From assembly GCA_002418725.1 (NCBI GenBank), contig DIER01000005.1, positions 1-5,071 on the forward strand: DNA of 5,071 nucleotides, given 5' to 3'. The stretch comes from Acholeplasmataceae bacterium UBA5769. GTDB lineage: Bacteria; Bacillota_I; Bacilli_A; Acholeplasmatales; Acholeplasmataceae. Shown here one piece after another: positions 1 to 5,071 of this stretch. The notes beneath the pieces were generated by a model. The model made no database searches, was not told the origin of the DNA, and worked only from the letters and a program-made list of their open reading frames with translations. Position numbers and translations under genes: made by a program. Every line of letters begins with the position of its first letter. Within the stretch, counting starts at the first letter, position 1.

Positions 1-575
1 GATACAGTTTCCTGGAAATAATCCATGTCCCATTTTTCAATGGCATACTCAAGTTGAACAGCGTAACGATCAATATTTTTTTGTGTTAATAATTCCGTTT
101 TATCCCACATCTTATAAAACTGATTTTCTGCATCTTGATAAACACCAGTTTTTGAAATGGATGTATGAACCAAATTCCATTCAATATTATGAAGTAAAGC
201 AAACCTTGTCAAATTTGTTGATCCTACGAGGAGCGTGTATGTCATTCCATGGTTAAATAGATAGCCCTTTGTATGCATACCACCATCTGATAAATTATTC
301 TTCTCGAGATGGCATTCAAAATTAGTATACTTTTTCATTAAGTTAAGAAACTCAGATAGTGAAACAGTATCCGTAAAATTTTGATACGTTGATGTAATGA
401 TTTTTCCCATGACACCTCGATCAAGTGCATGGATGATATCTTTCTTGATTAATGATAATCCCGAATGTTTAATAAAACTAACGGAAAAAATGAACTCTTT
501 ACAAGTTCCTAAATGTTCTTTGATAAAATCGATGAAATGTGGACCTTCATGATTGACAAAAAACTGATTTTGCAT
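1..575 (-). CDS. PLD-like (HKD family) nuclease domain protein, N-terminal part; probably a PLD-helicase-DUF3427 protein, cut by the window edge
   Basis: The frame is open from the ATG at 575-573 to the left edge, giving 191 codons with no stop, so the gene is partial. A GGGGGA Shine-Dalgarno site at 586-581 supports the start. Residues 28-36 (IFSVSFIKH), 59-63 (IITST), 101-107 (HTKGYLF) and 117-123 (VGSTNLT), followed by NIEWN at 130-134, match the N-terminal phospholipase D-like domain seen in front of SF2 helicases of the COG3886/COG1061, DUF3427 type. H101, K103 and N121 would be the HxK...GSxN catalytic set. The Asp of the classical HxKxxxxD motif is not visible. In the family this domain is a predicted nuclease fused to a DEAD/DEAH helicase; the helicase would lie beyond position 1 and cannot be seen. 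A stand-alone PLD protein is the alternative. The gene starts 26 bases after the preceding stop, so it is probably co-transcribed with the two genes upstream. Confidence 0.82.
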   Translation of the reverse strand, partial: MQNQFFVNHEGPHFIDFIKEHLGTCKEFIFSVSFIKHSGLSLIKKDIIHALDRGVMGKIITSTYQNFTDTVSLSEFLNLMKKYTNFECHLEKNNLSDGGMHTKGYLFNHGMTYTLLVGSTNLTRFALLHNIEWNLVHTSISKTGVYQDAENQFYKMWDKTELLTQKNIDRYAVQLEYAIEKWDMDYFQETV

Positions 576-601
576 CTTAATCCCCCAACCCATACACCGT
601 G

Positions 602-1024
602 TTATGAATTTATTTCAAATTTCTCTTTTCTCATCACTGGAAACACAATCAGTAAAACAACCAACAACCCATAAAATCCAACATCTACAGGTTTTAATTC
701 CACGATCTCTACTTGTTCTCTTGCCATTAAATTAGAAATTCTTGCCATCTCTAAATCGGTTGCTTTAATGTTATAAAAACTTTCATTCATATAAATCACT
801 AAATAGTGTTCATCGTTACTGCTACTTCTTCTTACAACTCTTGATGGATACATTTCAGCTTTATCAATCTCTAAAACAGATTCCTCTATTTCAGACCATG
901 ATGAAAGTTGGTGCCAATTTGCCACCATCACTTTGCCATCTTTAAATGTTAACATGCGGTAATCAACTAAAGCGATGGTTAAAATCATGATGAAAATCAC
1001 GATTTTTACGATGACTAAACGCAT
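602..1024 (-). CDS. Hypothetical protein with N- and C-terminal membrane segments
   Basis: I do not recognise this 140-residue protein. I chose the ATG at 1024-1022 because AGAAGGG lies 5 bases upstream (1036-1030). A longer reading from an upstream start would overlap the preceding coding sequence and would add a charged, basic leader before the hydrophobic segment. Residues 3-20 and 115-131 are hydrophobic and each is bounded by charged residues; the C-terminus (RKEKFE) is basic and probably cytoplasmic. The roughly 90 residues between, mixed polar with several beta-like stretches (LVIYM, VEIVEL), would then lie outside the membrane. The N-terminal segment could instead be a signal anchor. 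The gene is 19 bases downstream of the NamA-type reductase and 26 bases upstream of the PLD protein, so it sits in the middle of a likely operon. No catalytic motif is visible. Confidence 0.75.
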   Translation of the reverse strand: MRLVIVKIVIFIMILTIALVDYRMLTFKDGKVMVANWHQLSSWSEIEESVLEIDKAEMYPSRVVRRSSSNDEHYLVIYMNESFYNIKATDLEMARISNLMAREQVEIVELKPVDVGFYGLLVVLLIVFPVMRKEKFEINS

Positions 1025-1029
1025 TTTAA

Positions 1030-1036
1030 CCCTTCT
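1030..1036 (-). promoter_or_regulatory. Ribosome binding site that sets the start of the 602-1024 gene
   Basis: On the minus strand AGAAGGG stands 5 bases before the ATG at 1024-1022. It supports this internal start over an upstream one that would overlap the reductase gene. Confidence 0.75.
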
Positions 1037-1043
1037 TTCTTTT

Positions 1044-2042
1044 TTACTTCTTACCTCTAATATACGCTTCTGGATAAGCGACTTCAACCCCTAAATCTAT
1101 TGCACCATTGATGACTAAATAAGGATTTCTTAGTAGTTCTCTACCAAAATAAATGAAATCAGCTCTTTTGGATGAAACCGCATTTTCTGCTAATGCTAAA
1201 TCACTGATCAATCCGCCACCGATCACAGGTAACCCTGTAAGTTCTTTTACACGTTTTGCTAAGTCCAGTTGATACCCTGGAAAAGCTGGTATTTTCACTA
1301 AAACGTTGCCACCGGAACTGACATCGATTAAATCAAGCCCTAAATCTTTAACAAAGTTTATCGCTTCACTAATCGATTCTGGTGTAACCCCTTCTTTGAC
1401 ATATTCATACGCAGATACTCTTAATGCTAAAATCTTTTCTTTTGGCCAGTATTTGTTAATCTCTTCGACCACTTCTTTTAAGAAGACTTTGCCATCTCTA
1501 TATTTGTCTTTTCTTTGATTGGATATCGGTGATAAAAACTCAAAAATGAGATAGCCATGTGCACCATGGATTTCAAGCAAATCATAACCTGCTTCATCAG
1601 CACGTCTTGCTGCTTGACCAAAAGCGAAAATGACATCTTTAATGTCTTGTTCACTCATCTCTTTAGGTACTTGATAATCCCCACCATAACTAATTGCTGA
1701 TGGTCCCATCGGATGTTCTGTCTTTGATTTTCTACCTGCATGATTTAATTGAATGCCTGCAATCACACCATAAGACTTAATGACATCCACGATTTTCTTT
1801 AATCCCGGAACATGGGTATCACTCCAAATGCCTAAATCATGAATAGAAATTCTTCCATCTGGTGTCACGCCTGTCGCTTCTTGGATAATGAGTCCAACAC
1901 CACCAATCGCTCTAGTGCCATAATGCACAACATGAAAATCGTTGACATACCCTTCTGTGTCTGCACTATACATACACATCGGTGGCATAACCACTCTATT
2001 TTTAAATGTGAAATTCTTGATTTGATAACTGTCAAATAACAT
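1044..2042 (-). CDS. namA: NADPH dehydrogenase NamA/YqjM-type, Old Yellow Enzyme family ene-reductase
   Basis: This 332-residue protein is close to the usual length of the YqjM class (about 338). These cytoplasmic FMN enzymes use NADPH to reduce activated C=C bonds in alpha,beta-unsaturated aldehydes and ketones, and also nitro compounds and nitrate esters. It forms one TIM barrel. The class markers are in place: PPMCMYSA at 20-27, with C23 and Y25 (the redox-tuning Cys and active-site Tyr); Q98 in GIQLNHAGRK; H159 and H162 with Y164 in EIHGAHGYL, the substrate-binding pair; R208 for FMN; GGG at 276-278 and FGRELLRNP at 299-307 for the FMN phosphate; and a C-terminal Y-x-R (Y327, R329) where YqjM places an arginine finger into the partner subunit. 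AAGAGGGC lies 6 bases before the ATG. The gene has its own promoter overlapped by an inverted repeat and leads a likely three-gene operon. Native substrate and inducer are unknown. Confidence 0.95.
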   Translation of the reverse strand: MLFDSYQIKNFTFKNRVVMPPMCMYSADTEGYVNDFHVVHYGTRAIGGVGLIIQEATGVTPDGRISIHDLGIWSDTHVPGLKKIVDVIKSYGVIAGIQLNHAGRKSKTEHPMGPSAISYGGDYQVPKEMSEQDIKDVIFAFGQAARRADEAGYDLLEIHGAHGYLIFEFLSPISNQRKDKYRDGKVFLKEVVEEINKYWPKEKILALRVSAYEYVKEGVTPESISEAINFVKDLGLDLIDVSSGGNVLVKIPAFPGYQLDLAKRVKELTGLPVIGGGLISDLALAENAVSSKRADFIYFGRELLRNPYLVINGAIDLGVEVAYPEAYIRGKK

Positions 2043-2057
2043 AAAAAGCCCTCTTTC

Positions 2058-2084
2058 GGTACAATTTCTTATGTTAATTGTACC
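2058..2084. promoter_or_regulatory. Perfect inverted repeat over the namA promoter, putative operator
   Basis: GGTACAATT (2058-2066) and AATTGTACC (2076-2084) are perfect 9-base complements separated by 9 bases. The repeat covers the -10 hexamer and the inferred transcription start, roughly -14 to +12, which is a typical repressor position. It is unlikely to be a terminator: the arms are AT-rich, there is no T tract, and the start site would lie inside it, so the full hairpin would not be transcribed. Which regulator binds is unknown; dimeric TetR- or MarR-type repressors use sites of this kind and often control ene-reductases. Confidence 0.55.
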
Positions 2085-2104
2085 ACAGTAAGGCTTATTT
2101 TGAA
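2077..2104 (-). promoter_or_regulatory. Promoter of the namA-type operon
   Basis: Reading on the minus strand, the -35-like TTCAAA (2104-2099) is separated by 16 bases from TACAAT (2082-2077). TACAAT is preceded by TGG, which gives an extended -10 (TGn). Transcription would start near 2070-2069, leaving a leader of roughly 28 bases that carries the AAGAGGGC ribosome binding site at 2055-2048. Confidence 0.65.
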
Positions 2105-2121
2105 GATAATTCTATCAATGA

Positions 2122-2796
2122 TTAAGATTTTTTCATCAAATCTTTCTTAAGTTTTTCATCTAGTTTTTCCAAAGCATATCGAAAACTAACTCTAGGCATT
2201 TCTTCTTCATGATGTTTTAAATATTCATAGACTTTCATAGGTTCTTTTTGAGAAAGCACCTTTAACATCCATCCATATCCTTTCAGGACTAAATCATGTG
2301 TATCATTCATGAGTAAGTCAGAGATGATCAATGGATTCATCATGTGATGTAATCCTTTTTTAATCGGTAAGATTTGAATCACTGCTGCAGCTCTTCTGAC
2401 CGCGAACTTTTCATGATAGACCCATTTGATAATTCTTTCATCAAAGGCATCAAATTGACATAAAAGTTCACCAAACGCATGGGTACAAAAATCATCACAA
2501 TCCCACCAATCATGAACATACGTAAAAAGAATATGTTCAAACGCATCAAACGTTTCTTTGGTGTATTGTTTTTTCACACGATAACAAAAATCATAAGCGA
2601 TGATGCTTTCTGCCCAACTTCTATCTTTTAATAACATTTCAGCAATCTCTAAGACGTGATGAATCTCTTGATTCTTAAGTCTTTGAAATGCTAATCTAGA
2701 GATCTCTCTTACCTTAGGTGTGGTAAGTTTACCTTTAGTGTAAGTTTTAATCTCATCTTTGATCCACGTTATCACATCATGATCATTTTTCATCAT
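2122..2796 (-). CDS. DNA alkylation repair enzyme, AlkD family DNA glycosylase
   Basis: This 224-residue protein is close to the family length (Bacillus cereus AlkD is about 237) and is built of HEAT-like helical repeats. AlkD glycosylases excise positively charged alkylated bases such as 3-methyladenine and 7-methylguanine from DNA without flipping them out. Visible family motifs are WAESIIAYDF (61-70), DWWDCDDFCTHAFG (96-109), FAVRRAAAV (131-139) and LKGYGWMLK (171-179). W97/W98, D101/D102, R134/R135 and W176 are the likely counterparts of the AlkD Trp-Asp-Arg-Trp binding and catalytic set (W109, D113, R148, W187). The start is at 2796, with AGAAGG (2810-2805) 8 bases upstream. The ATG is doubled, so 2793 is also possible. 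The gene overlaps the end of the DUF805 gene by 14 bases and ends the operon. No terminator is obvious before the namA promoter. Confidence 0.93.
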   Translation of the reverse strand: MMKNDHDVITWIKDEIKTYTKGKLTTPKVREISRLAFQRLKNQEIHHVLEIAEMLLKDRSWAESIIAYDFCYRVKKQYTKETFDAFEHILFTYVHDWWDCDDFCTHAFGELLCQFDAFDERIIKWVYHEKFAVRRAAAVIQILPIKKGLHHMMNPLIISDLLMNDTHDLVLKGYGWMLKVLSQKEPMKVYEYLKHHEEEMPRVSFRYALEKLDEKLKKDLMKKS

Positions 2797-3253
2797 CCAA
2801 ATCGCCTTCTTTCATCACATTTGGTTTCGATGGTAATAGCACCATAAAAAGAACATAAAGATGGGGTAAAAAGAATAAGAACAGTGGCAACATCATCATG
2901 AGTGGTTCACCATCTTTAAAGTTGAACGTATAAGAAACAATAAAGAATAATACATAGGAAAACGGAATGAGAAAAACATAGATCGGATGAATCCCTGCAT
3001 CTCTAAATCTTCTTCCTAAAGTACTTAAAAAAGGTAATAAGGTTAATCCAAGATAACCATATAACACATAAATGATGATCTGAACAAACATCCCTAAATC
3101 TGTTAATCTTGTTCCTAAATAAAGAATGGTAACGACACTTGAGATCACAAGTTGAAAAGAAAGTGCGACCGCACATTCTTTTAGCTTTGTTACGCCTTTA
3201 AAATCAAAGGTTTTTCCAAGGATATCACCAAATTGTTTTAAGAATTTTTGCAT
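2783..3253 (-). CDS. DUF805 family membrane protein
   Basis: This 156-residue integral membrane protein has four hydrophobic segments at about 27-47, 55-75, 90-109 and 118-140. The pattern fits DUF805: an N-terminal FGDILGKTFDFKG (compare the usual FxxYFDFKGR), a central LLPFLSTLGRRFRDAGIHP (72-90; compare the family's PSLALxxRRLHDxGxSGW), and LLPSKPN near the end (compare LPSxPGxNxYG). The usual tryptophans after the RRLHDxG motif are absent (IHPIY instead of SGWW), so this is a divergent member. The family has no established biochemical function. The start is set by CAGGAG at 3265-3260, 6 bases before the ATG. A longer reading would overlap the preceding gene, which stops 16 bases upstream. 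The C-terminus (EGDLDDEK) is acidic. Confidence 0.85.
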   Translation of the reverse strand: MQKFLKQFGDILGKTFDFKGVTKLKECAVALSFQLVISSVVTILYLGTRLTDLGMFVQIIIYVLYGYLGLTLLPFLSTLGRRFRDAGIHPIYVFLIPFSYVLFFIVSYTFNFKDGEPLMMMLPLFLFFLPHLYVLFMVLLPSKPNVMKEGDLDDEK

Positions 3254-3259
3254 ATTTTT

Positions 3260-3265
3260 CTCCTG
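3260..3265 (-). promoter_or_regulatory. Ribosome binding site that sets the start of the DUF805 gene
   Basis: CAGGAG on the minus strand, 6 bases before the ATG at 3253-3251, is a strong Shine-Dalgarno site. It marks this internal start over an upstream in-frame one that overlaps the previous gene by nearly 100 bases. Confidence 0.8.
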
Positions 3266-3269
3266 TTTT

Positions 3270-3953
3270 TTAAACGATAAACATATCCTCAAAACGAACT
3301 TCATAAGGGTATAAAACCTGTTCTTCACTAGCAAAGAAAACAACATAGATTTCCTCATCATCCACAATCACTAAGAGATCACCTTGCTCTTGAAAGATAT
3401 AGTAATGAAAGGCATTCTTTAACTTTTCTTCATAGGCTTCTGTAAGTAGCCCAAAGTAGCCCTGTTCTGTAAAACCAACAAACGTATGTGGATCAGTTTC
3501 TTCAAAAGCGGTTTTCACATCACATAAACCTTCTTGAACAAACAAATCTAGCATCTCACCATACGTATAGGACAAATGATAATCAAAGACATAAAAATAA
3601 TCATCTGGATCCGCTTTACGATCGACTTTGCCTAATGTCAAAATGATTTTATCACCCTGATTTGTTTTGACATAAAGTATTTGTGCGGTATAAGGCATTG
3701 AACCAACAAATCTATCTGCTTCCATCATCTTATTGATGTCTGTTTCATCAAAACCCTCTAACTCTAACCATATGAGATCTTCTGGTTTTGCGCCAACACC
3801 AAAATAAAGCTCTTCAAAAATAAGATTGTGTTCATCTAATAAAACTTGGTTGATATCAACATCAACAGTGCTTACATAACGGATACATGTTTGAAATAAA
3901 CCACCCAGTAAAATCAATGTCATTTCAAAAACAAATATGGCTTTATGCATCAT
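3270..3953 (-). CDS. Hypothetical membrane-anchored acidic protein
   Basis: I do not recognise this 227-residue protein. It begins with one hydrophobic segment at about residues 4-20 (AIFVFEMTLILLGGLF). The rest is soluble and rich in Asp and Glu, with aromatic and beta-like stretches such as ILYVKT, KIILTL and EIYVVFFA. The cysteine after the hydrophobic segment (FQTC) does not make a proper lipobox, so an uncleaved anchor facing outward is more likely than a lipoprotein. The start is ambiguous. I chose the ATG at 3953-3951, 8 bases after AAGGGG (3967-3962). The adjacent ATG at 3950 fits GGGGG (3960-3956) equally well, and a GTG at 3962 is possible but lies inside the G-rich site. The gene has its own promoter and leads the likely operon with the DUF805 and AlkD genes, ending 16 bases before the DUF805 start. 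Confidence 0.78.
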   Translation of the reverse strand: MMHKAIFVFEMTLILLGGLFQTCIRYVSTVDVDINQVLLDEHNLIFEELYFGVGAKPEDLIWLELEGFDETDINKMMEADRFVGSMPYTAQILYVKTNQGDKIILTLGKVDRKADPDDYFYVFDYHLSYTYGEMLDLFVQEGLCDVKTAFEETDPHTFVGFTEQGYFGLLTEAYEEKLKNAFHYYIFQEQGDLLVIVDDEEIYVVFFASEEQVLYPYEVRFEDMFIV

Positions 3954-3978
3954 TTCCCCCACCCCTTAATGCTTTTAT

Positions 3979-4007
3979 ACAATAACAATAACCCAATAAT
4001 GTGTCAA
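3979..4007 (-). promoter_or_regulatory. Sigma-A-type promoter of the 3953-2122 operon
   Basis: On the minus strand a consensus TTGACA (4007-4002) is followed after exactly 17 bases by TATTGT (3984-3979). TATTGT matches four of six -10 positions and is preceded by TGT, which adds an extended TGn. Transcription would start near 3972, giving a leader of about 20 bases with a G-rich ribosome binding region. The site lies in the 52-61 base gap after the preceding membrane protein gene. Confidence 0.7.
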
Positions 4008-4014
4008 ACTTGTG

Positions 4015-4356
4015 TTAGTCTTTAAATTTTTGATTCAGTTCTTTCCATTTTGCTTTAAAATCGAGTTTTTCTGTCTTCTCAAATAGTATATATCTTCTTA
4101 TAAAGAGCGCGGTGATGATGATCAAAGGTATAACCGGTGTCCCTGGACCAAACCAAAACAAAATCACTGCTGTACCGATACTGATTATAAATGCATTCCC
4201 CGCAAACGTACCAAAGACGAGAAAAAGAACTGCCCAACCATGAAAGATCATATAACTCATAAAAAGTGCAATGAGACCGCGAAGTGATTTCATCGATTTG
4301 ATGATTTCCCAAACCATCAAAAAGAATTTTTCCCAAAAACGAATAAACTTCTTCAT
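4015..4356 (-). CDS. Small hypothetical membrane protein
   Basis: I cannot name the family of this 113-residue protein. An amphipathic, basic and aromatic N-terminus (FIRFWEKFFLMVWEIIKSMKS, residues 4-24) precedes hydrophobic stretches at about 27-52 and 55-87. The second holds a Gly/Pro-rich break, FWFGPGTPVIP (67-77), which probably separates two membrane helices, for about three in all. A charged, lysine-rich tail (88-113, FEKTEKLDFKAKWKELNQKFKD) is probably cytoplasmic. The ATG at 4356-4354 is the first start in frame but has no Shine-Dalgarno site. The bases just upstream are the T tract of an intrinsic terminator. Internal ATGs at residues 14 and 22 are possible, but neither has a clear ribosome binding site at normal spacing, and using them would remove the amphipathic leader. 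Confidence 0.7.
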   Translation of the reverse strand: MKKFIRFWEKFFLMVWEIIKSMKSLRGLIALFMSYMIFHGWAVLFLVFGTFAGNAFIISIGTAVILFWFGPGTPVIPLIIITALFIRRYILFEKTEKLDFKAKWKELNQKFKD

Positions 4357-4359
4357 ATG

Positions 4360-4384
4360 AAAAAAAGAAACACAAAATGTGTTT
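4360..4384 (-). terminator. Rho-independent terminator after the 66-residue protein gene
   Basis: On the minus strand AAACACA (4384-4378) pairs with TGTGTTT (4374-4368) around a 3-base TTT loop. After one C there are seven T (4366-4360). The 7-bp stem is AT-rich and so modest in strength, but the layout is canonical. The stem begins in the last bases before the end of the upstream stop codon (4385-4383) and the T tract ends 3 bases before the next start codon. Confidence 0.65.
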
Positions 4385-4583
4385 ACTTATTTCTTGTAAC
4401 CTCAGATTTCAATTTGCCAGATTCAAAAGCTTCAGGATAAGGATAAGCTTCCTCTCTCATCCGTTTGAATATGACATAAACAAGACCTCTAGGAACGTCG
4501 ATGCGTGAAACGACACCAAATCCTTTTTCCCCTTCAACCTTGACTTTTTCACCGATTAAATAGGTTTCATTGCTCCAAGCCAT
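4383..4583 (-). CDS. Small basic protein, possible SH3/Tudor-like beta-barrel
   Basis: This 66-residue protein starts at the ATG at 4583-4581. AGAGGTGA (4597-4590) lies 6 bases upstream, and an adjacent TTG is a less likely start. The sequence alternates short beta-like runs with turns: residues 8-17 (YLIGEKVKVE), 20-28 (KGFGVVSRI) and 33-40 (GLVYVIFK), then YPYPEAFESGKL (47-58). The GxxVxV...GFGVV...VYVxF order resembles small Tudor/SH3-type barrels, such as those at the ends of some helicases and CarD-like proteins, and many of these bind nucleic acid or RNA polymerase. That is a resemblance by eye only; no family is assigned. It is transcribed from its own promoter and followed immediately by a terminator, so it looks like a single-gene unit. 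Confidence 0.75.
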   Translation of the reverse strand: MAWSNETYLIGEKVKVEGEKGFGVVSRIDVPRGLVYVIFKRMREEAYPYPEAFESGKLKSEVTRNK

Positions 4584-4603
4584 CAAAAATCACCTCTCAA
4601 TTT

Positions 4604-4615
4604 ATTATAACATAA
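4604..4615 (-). promoter_or_regulatory. Extended -10 promoter of the 66-residue protein gene
   Basis: On the minus strand a consensus TATAAT (4609-4604) is preceded by TGT, giving a perfect extended TGnTATAAT. No good -35 hexamer is seen at 16-18 bases, which is common when the extended motif is present. Transcription would start near 4598-4597, leaving a very short leader of about 15 bases made up mainly of the AGAGGTGA ribosome binding site. Confidence 0.7.
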
Positions 4616-4627
4616 CCCAAATAAAAT

Positions 4628-5071
4628 TCACTTATTTTTTGGACGATATCCACGTAAAATGGAACCGATTAAATAAACTTTTTTCTCATCAACTTCTTCT
4701 TTTAAGTGTCTTAAAAGGAGCGACGCTTCTTTATTTGGATTCAAACTCATGAGTGCGAGGATATCAGATGCATGCAAAGGATGCTCTTTATCATGCAAAT
4801 TATGTAAAAGTTTGATAGCAACATCTTCATTCGCTCTGATAAACTTATAAAAGCCTTTTAAAAGTTTTGGAATGGGAGCAAAAAGATCTTTGCCCTTACG
4901 GTTTTCTAAGTCAAGTGCGATATCATAAAGCTTACTGACTTGTACCTTACCGATGTAGGTGACAAACTCATTGAATTCCACATCACTTGGATACCAAGCA
5001 ATCACTTTTTCTAAAAGTCCAACACGCCACAAAAAGCGGTGTGATGAATCGGAAGGGACGCTATATTCTTT
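4628..5071 (-). CDS. Hypothetical helical protein, C-terminal part, cut by the window edge
   Basis: The frame stays open from the right edge (5071) to the TGA at 4630-4628, giving 147 codons of sense sequence, so this is the C-terminal part of a longer gene. A TTG at 5032-5030 is in frame, but nothing marks it as a start: the 13 codons upstream of it are open and no Shine-Dalgarno site precedes it. I do not recognise the protein. It is soluble, with no membrane segment, and appears mostly alpha-helical, with repeated Leu/Ile-rich amphipathic stretches such as IPKLLKGFYKFI, AIKLLHNLHD and EASLLLRHLKEEV. HEAT- or TPR-like helical pairs are possible but not shown. It ends in a basic tail (LRGYRPKNK). 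No terminator is visible after its stop; the next gene's promoter follows within about 20 bases. Confidence 0.75.
   Translation of the reverse strand, partial: KEYSVPSDSSHRFLWRVGLLEKVIAWYPSDVEFNEFVTYIGKVQVSKLYDIALDLENRKGKDLFAPIPKLLKGFYKFIRANEDVAIKLLHNLHDKEHPLHASDILALMSLNPNKEASLLLRHLKEEVDEKKVYLIGSILRGYRPKNK

Noticed and set aside
576..625. Possible separate promoter for the PLD-type gene (TTGAAA upstream of the start)
   Set aside because: The -35-like hexamer has no acceptable -10 at 16-18 bases, and the short gap favours co-transcription.
1306..1518. Plus-strand open frame of 70 codons
   Set aside because: It lies wholly antisense to the well-supported namA-type gene, has no convincing ribosome binding site and no recognisable protein pattern.
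1839..2039. Plus-strand open frame of 66 codons
   Set aside because: It is antisense to the conserved N-terminus of the reductase, and its composition looks like a shadow of that gene.
2085..2121. Possible terminator between the AlkD gene and the namA promoter
   Set aside because: The only hairpin is a 4-bp GATA/TATC stem with no T tract, so read-through into namA cannot be excluded but no terminator can be called.
3888..3944. Lipoprotein signal in the 3270-3953 product
   Set aside because: The residues before the cysteine (LFQT) do not fit the lipobox, which needs a small residue just before Cys.
4079..4375. Minus-strand open frame of 98 codons in another frame
   Set aside because: It overlaps the small membrane protein gene almost completely and would begin inside the terminator stem. 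The other frame has a coherent membrane-protein pattern.
4616..4642. Weak inverted repeat CCAAA...TTTGG after the right-hand gene, considered as its terminator
   Set aside because: Only about five consecutive pairs form, the loop is long and AT-rich, and no T tract follows on the minus strand.
4570..4752. Plus-strand open frame of 60 codons
   Set aside because: It spans a promoter and the end of the opposite-strand gene and shows no coding character.
1..5071. Mobile element, CRISPR array, tRNA or rRNA, or a complete new defence system
   Set aside because: No transposase or integrase motifs, regular repeats, tRNA cloverleaf or rRNA-like sequence was seen. The only nuclease-like protein is incomplete, and its neighbours do not make a recognisable system.

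Overview
The window is AT-rich and every supportable gene lies on the minus strand, so it reads right to left from 5071 to 1. TGG encodes tryptophan throughout and TGA serves as a stop (for example at 2783-2785 and 4628-4630). This excludes the Mycoplasma-type code. Clear Shine-Dalgarno sites, A/T-ending codons and Bacillota-type NamA and AlkD relatives point to a low-GC Gram-positive lineage. An Acholeplasma-like or Erysipelotrichia-like bacterium would fit, but that placement is a low-confidence inference.

Layout in transcription order. (1) 5071-4628 is the C-terminal end of an unrecognised helical protein. (2) 4583-4383 is a 66-residue basic protein, probably a small beta-barrel. It has its own extended -10 promoter and ends in a compact intrinsic terminator. 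(3) 4356-4015 is a small membrane protein whose start codon lies directly after that terminator, with no visible ribosome binding site. (4) A TTGACA promoter at 4007-3979 precedes a likely three-gene operon: an unrecognised membrane-anchored acidic protein (3953-3270), a DUF805-type membrane protein (3253-2783), and an AlkD-family DNA alkylation repair glycosylase (2796-2122) that overlaps the DUF805 gene by 14 bases. (5) A second promoter, overlapped by a perfect 9+9 inverted repeat, precedes another likely operon. It holds a NamA/YqjM-type Old Yellow Enzyme reductase (2042-1044), an unrecognised protein with a membrane segment at each end (1024-602), and the N-terminal PLD (HKD-type) domain of a protein cut by the window edge (575-1). 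That last protein is most likely a PLD-helicase-DUF3427 protein.

The three recognisable enzymes share a loose theme of coping with reactive chemicals and DNA damage: NamA reduces electrophilic enones, AlkD removes alkylated bases, and the PLD-type protein acts on DNA. They sit in two separate transcription units, so a common pathway is not shown. I see no mobile element, CRISPR array, tRNA or rRNA, and no gene-free stretch over 300 bases. I found no clear new multi-gene system. The most checkable novelties are the putative operator at the namA promoter and the terminator abutting the start of the small membrane protein gene.
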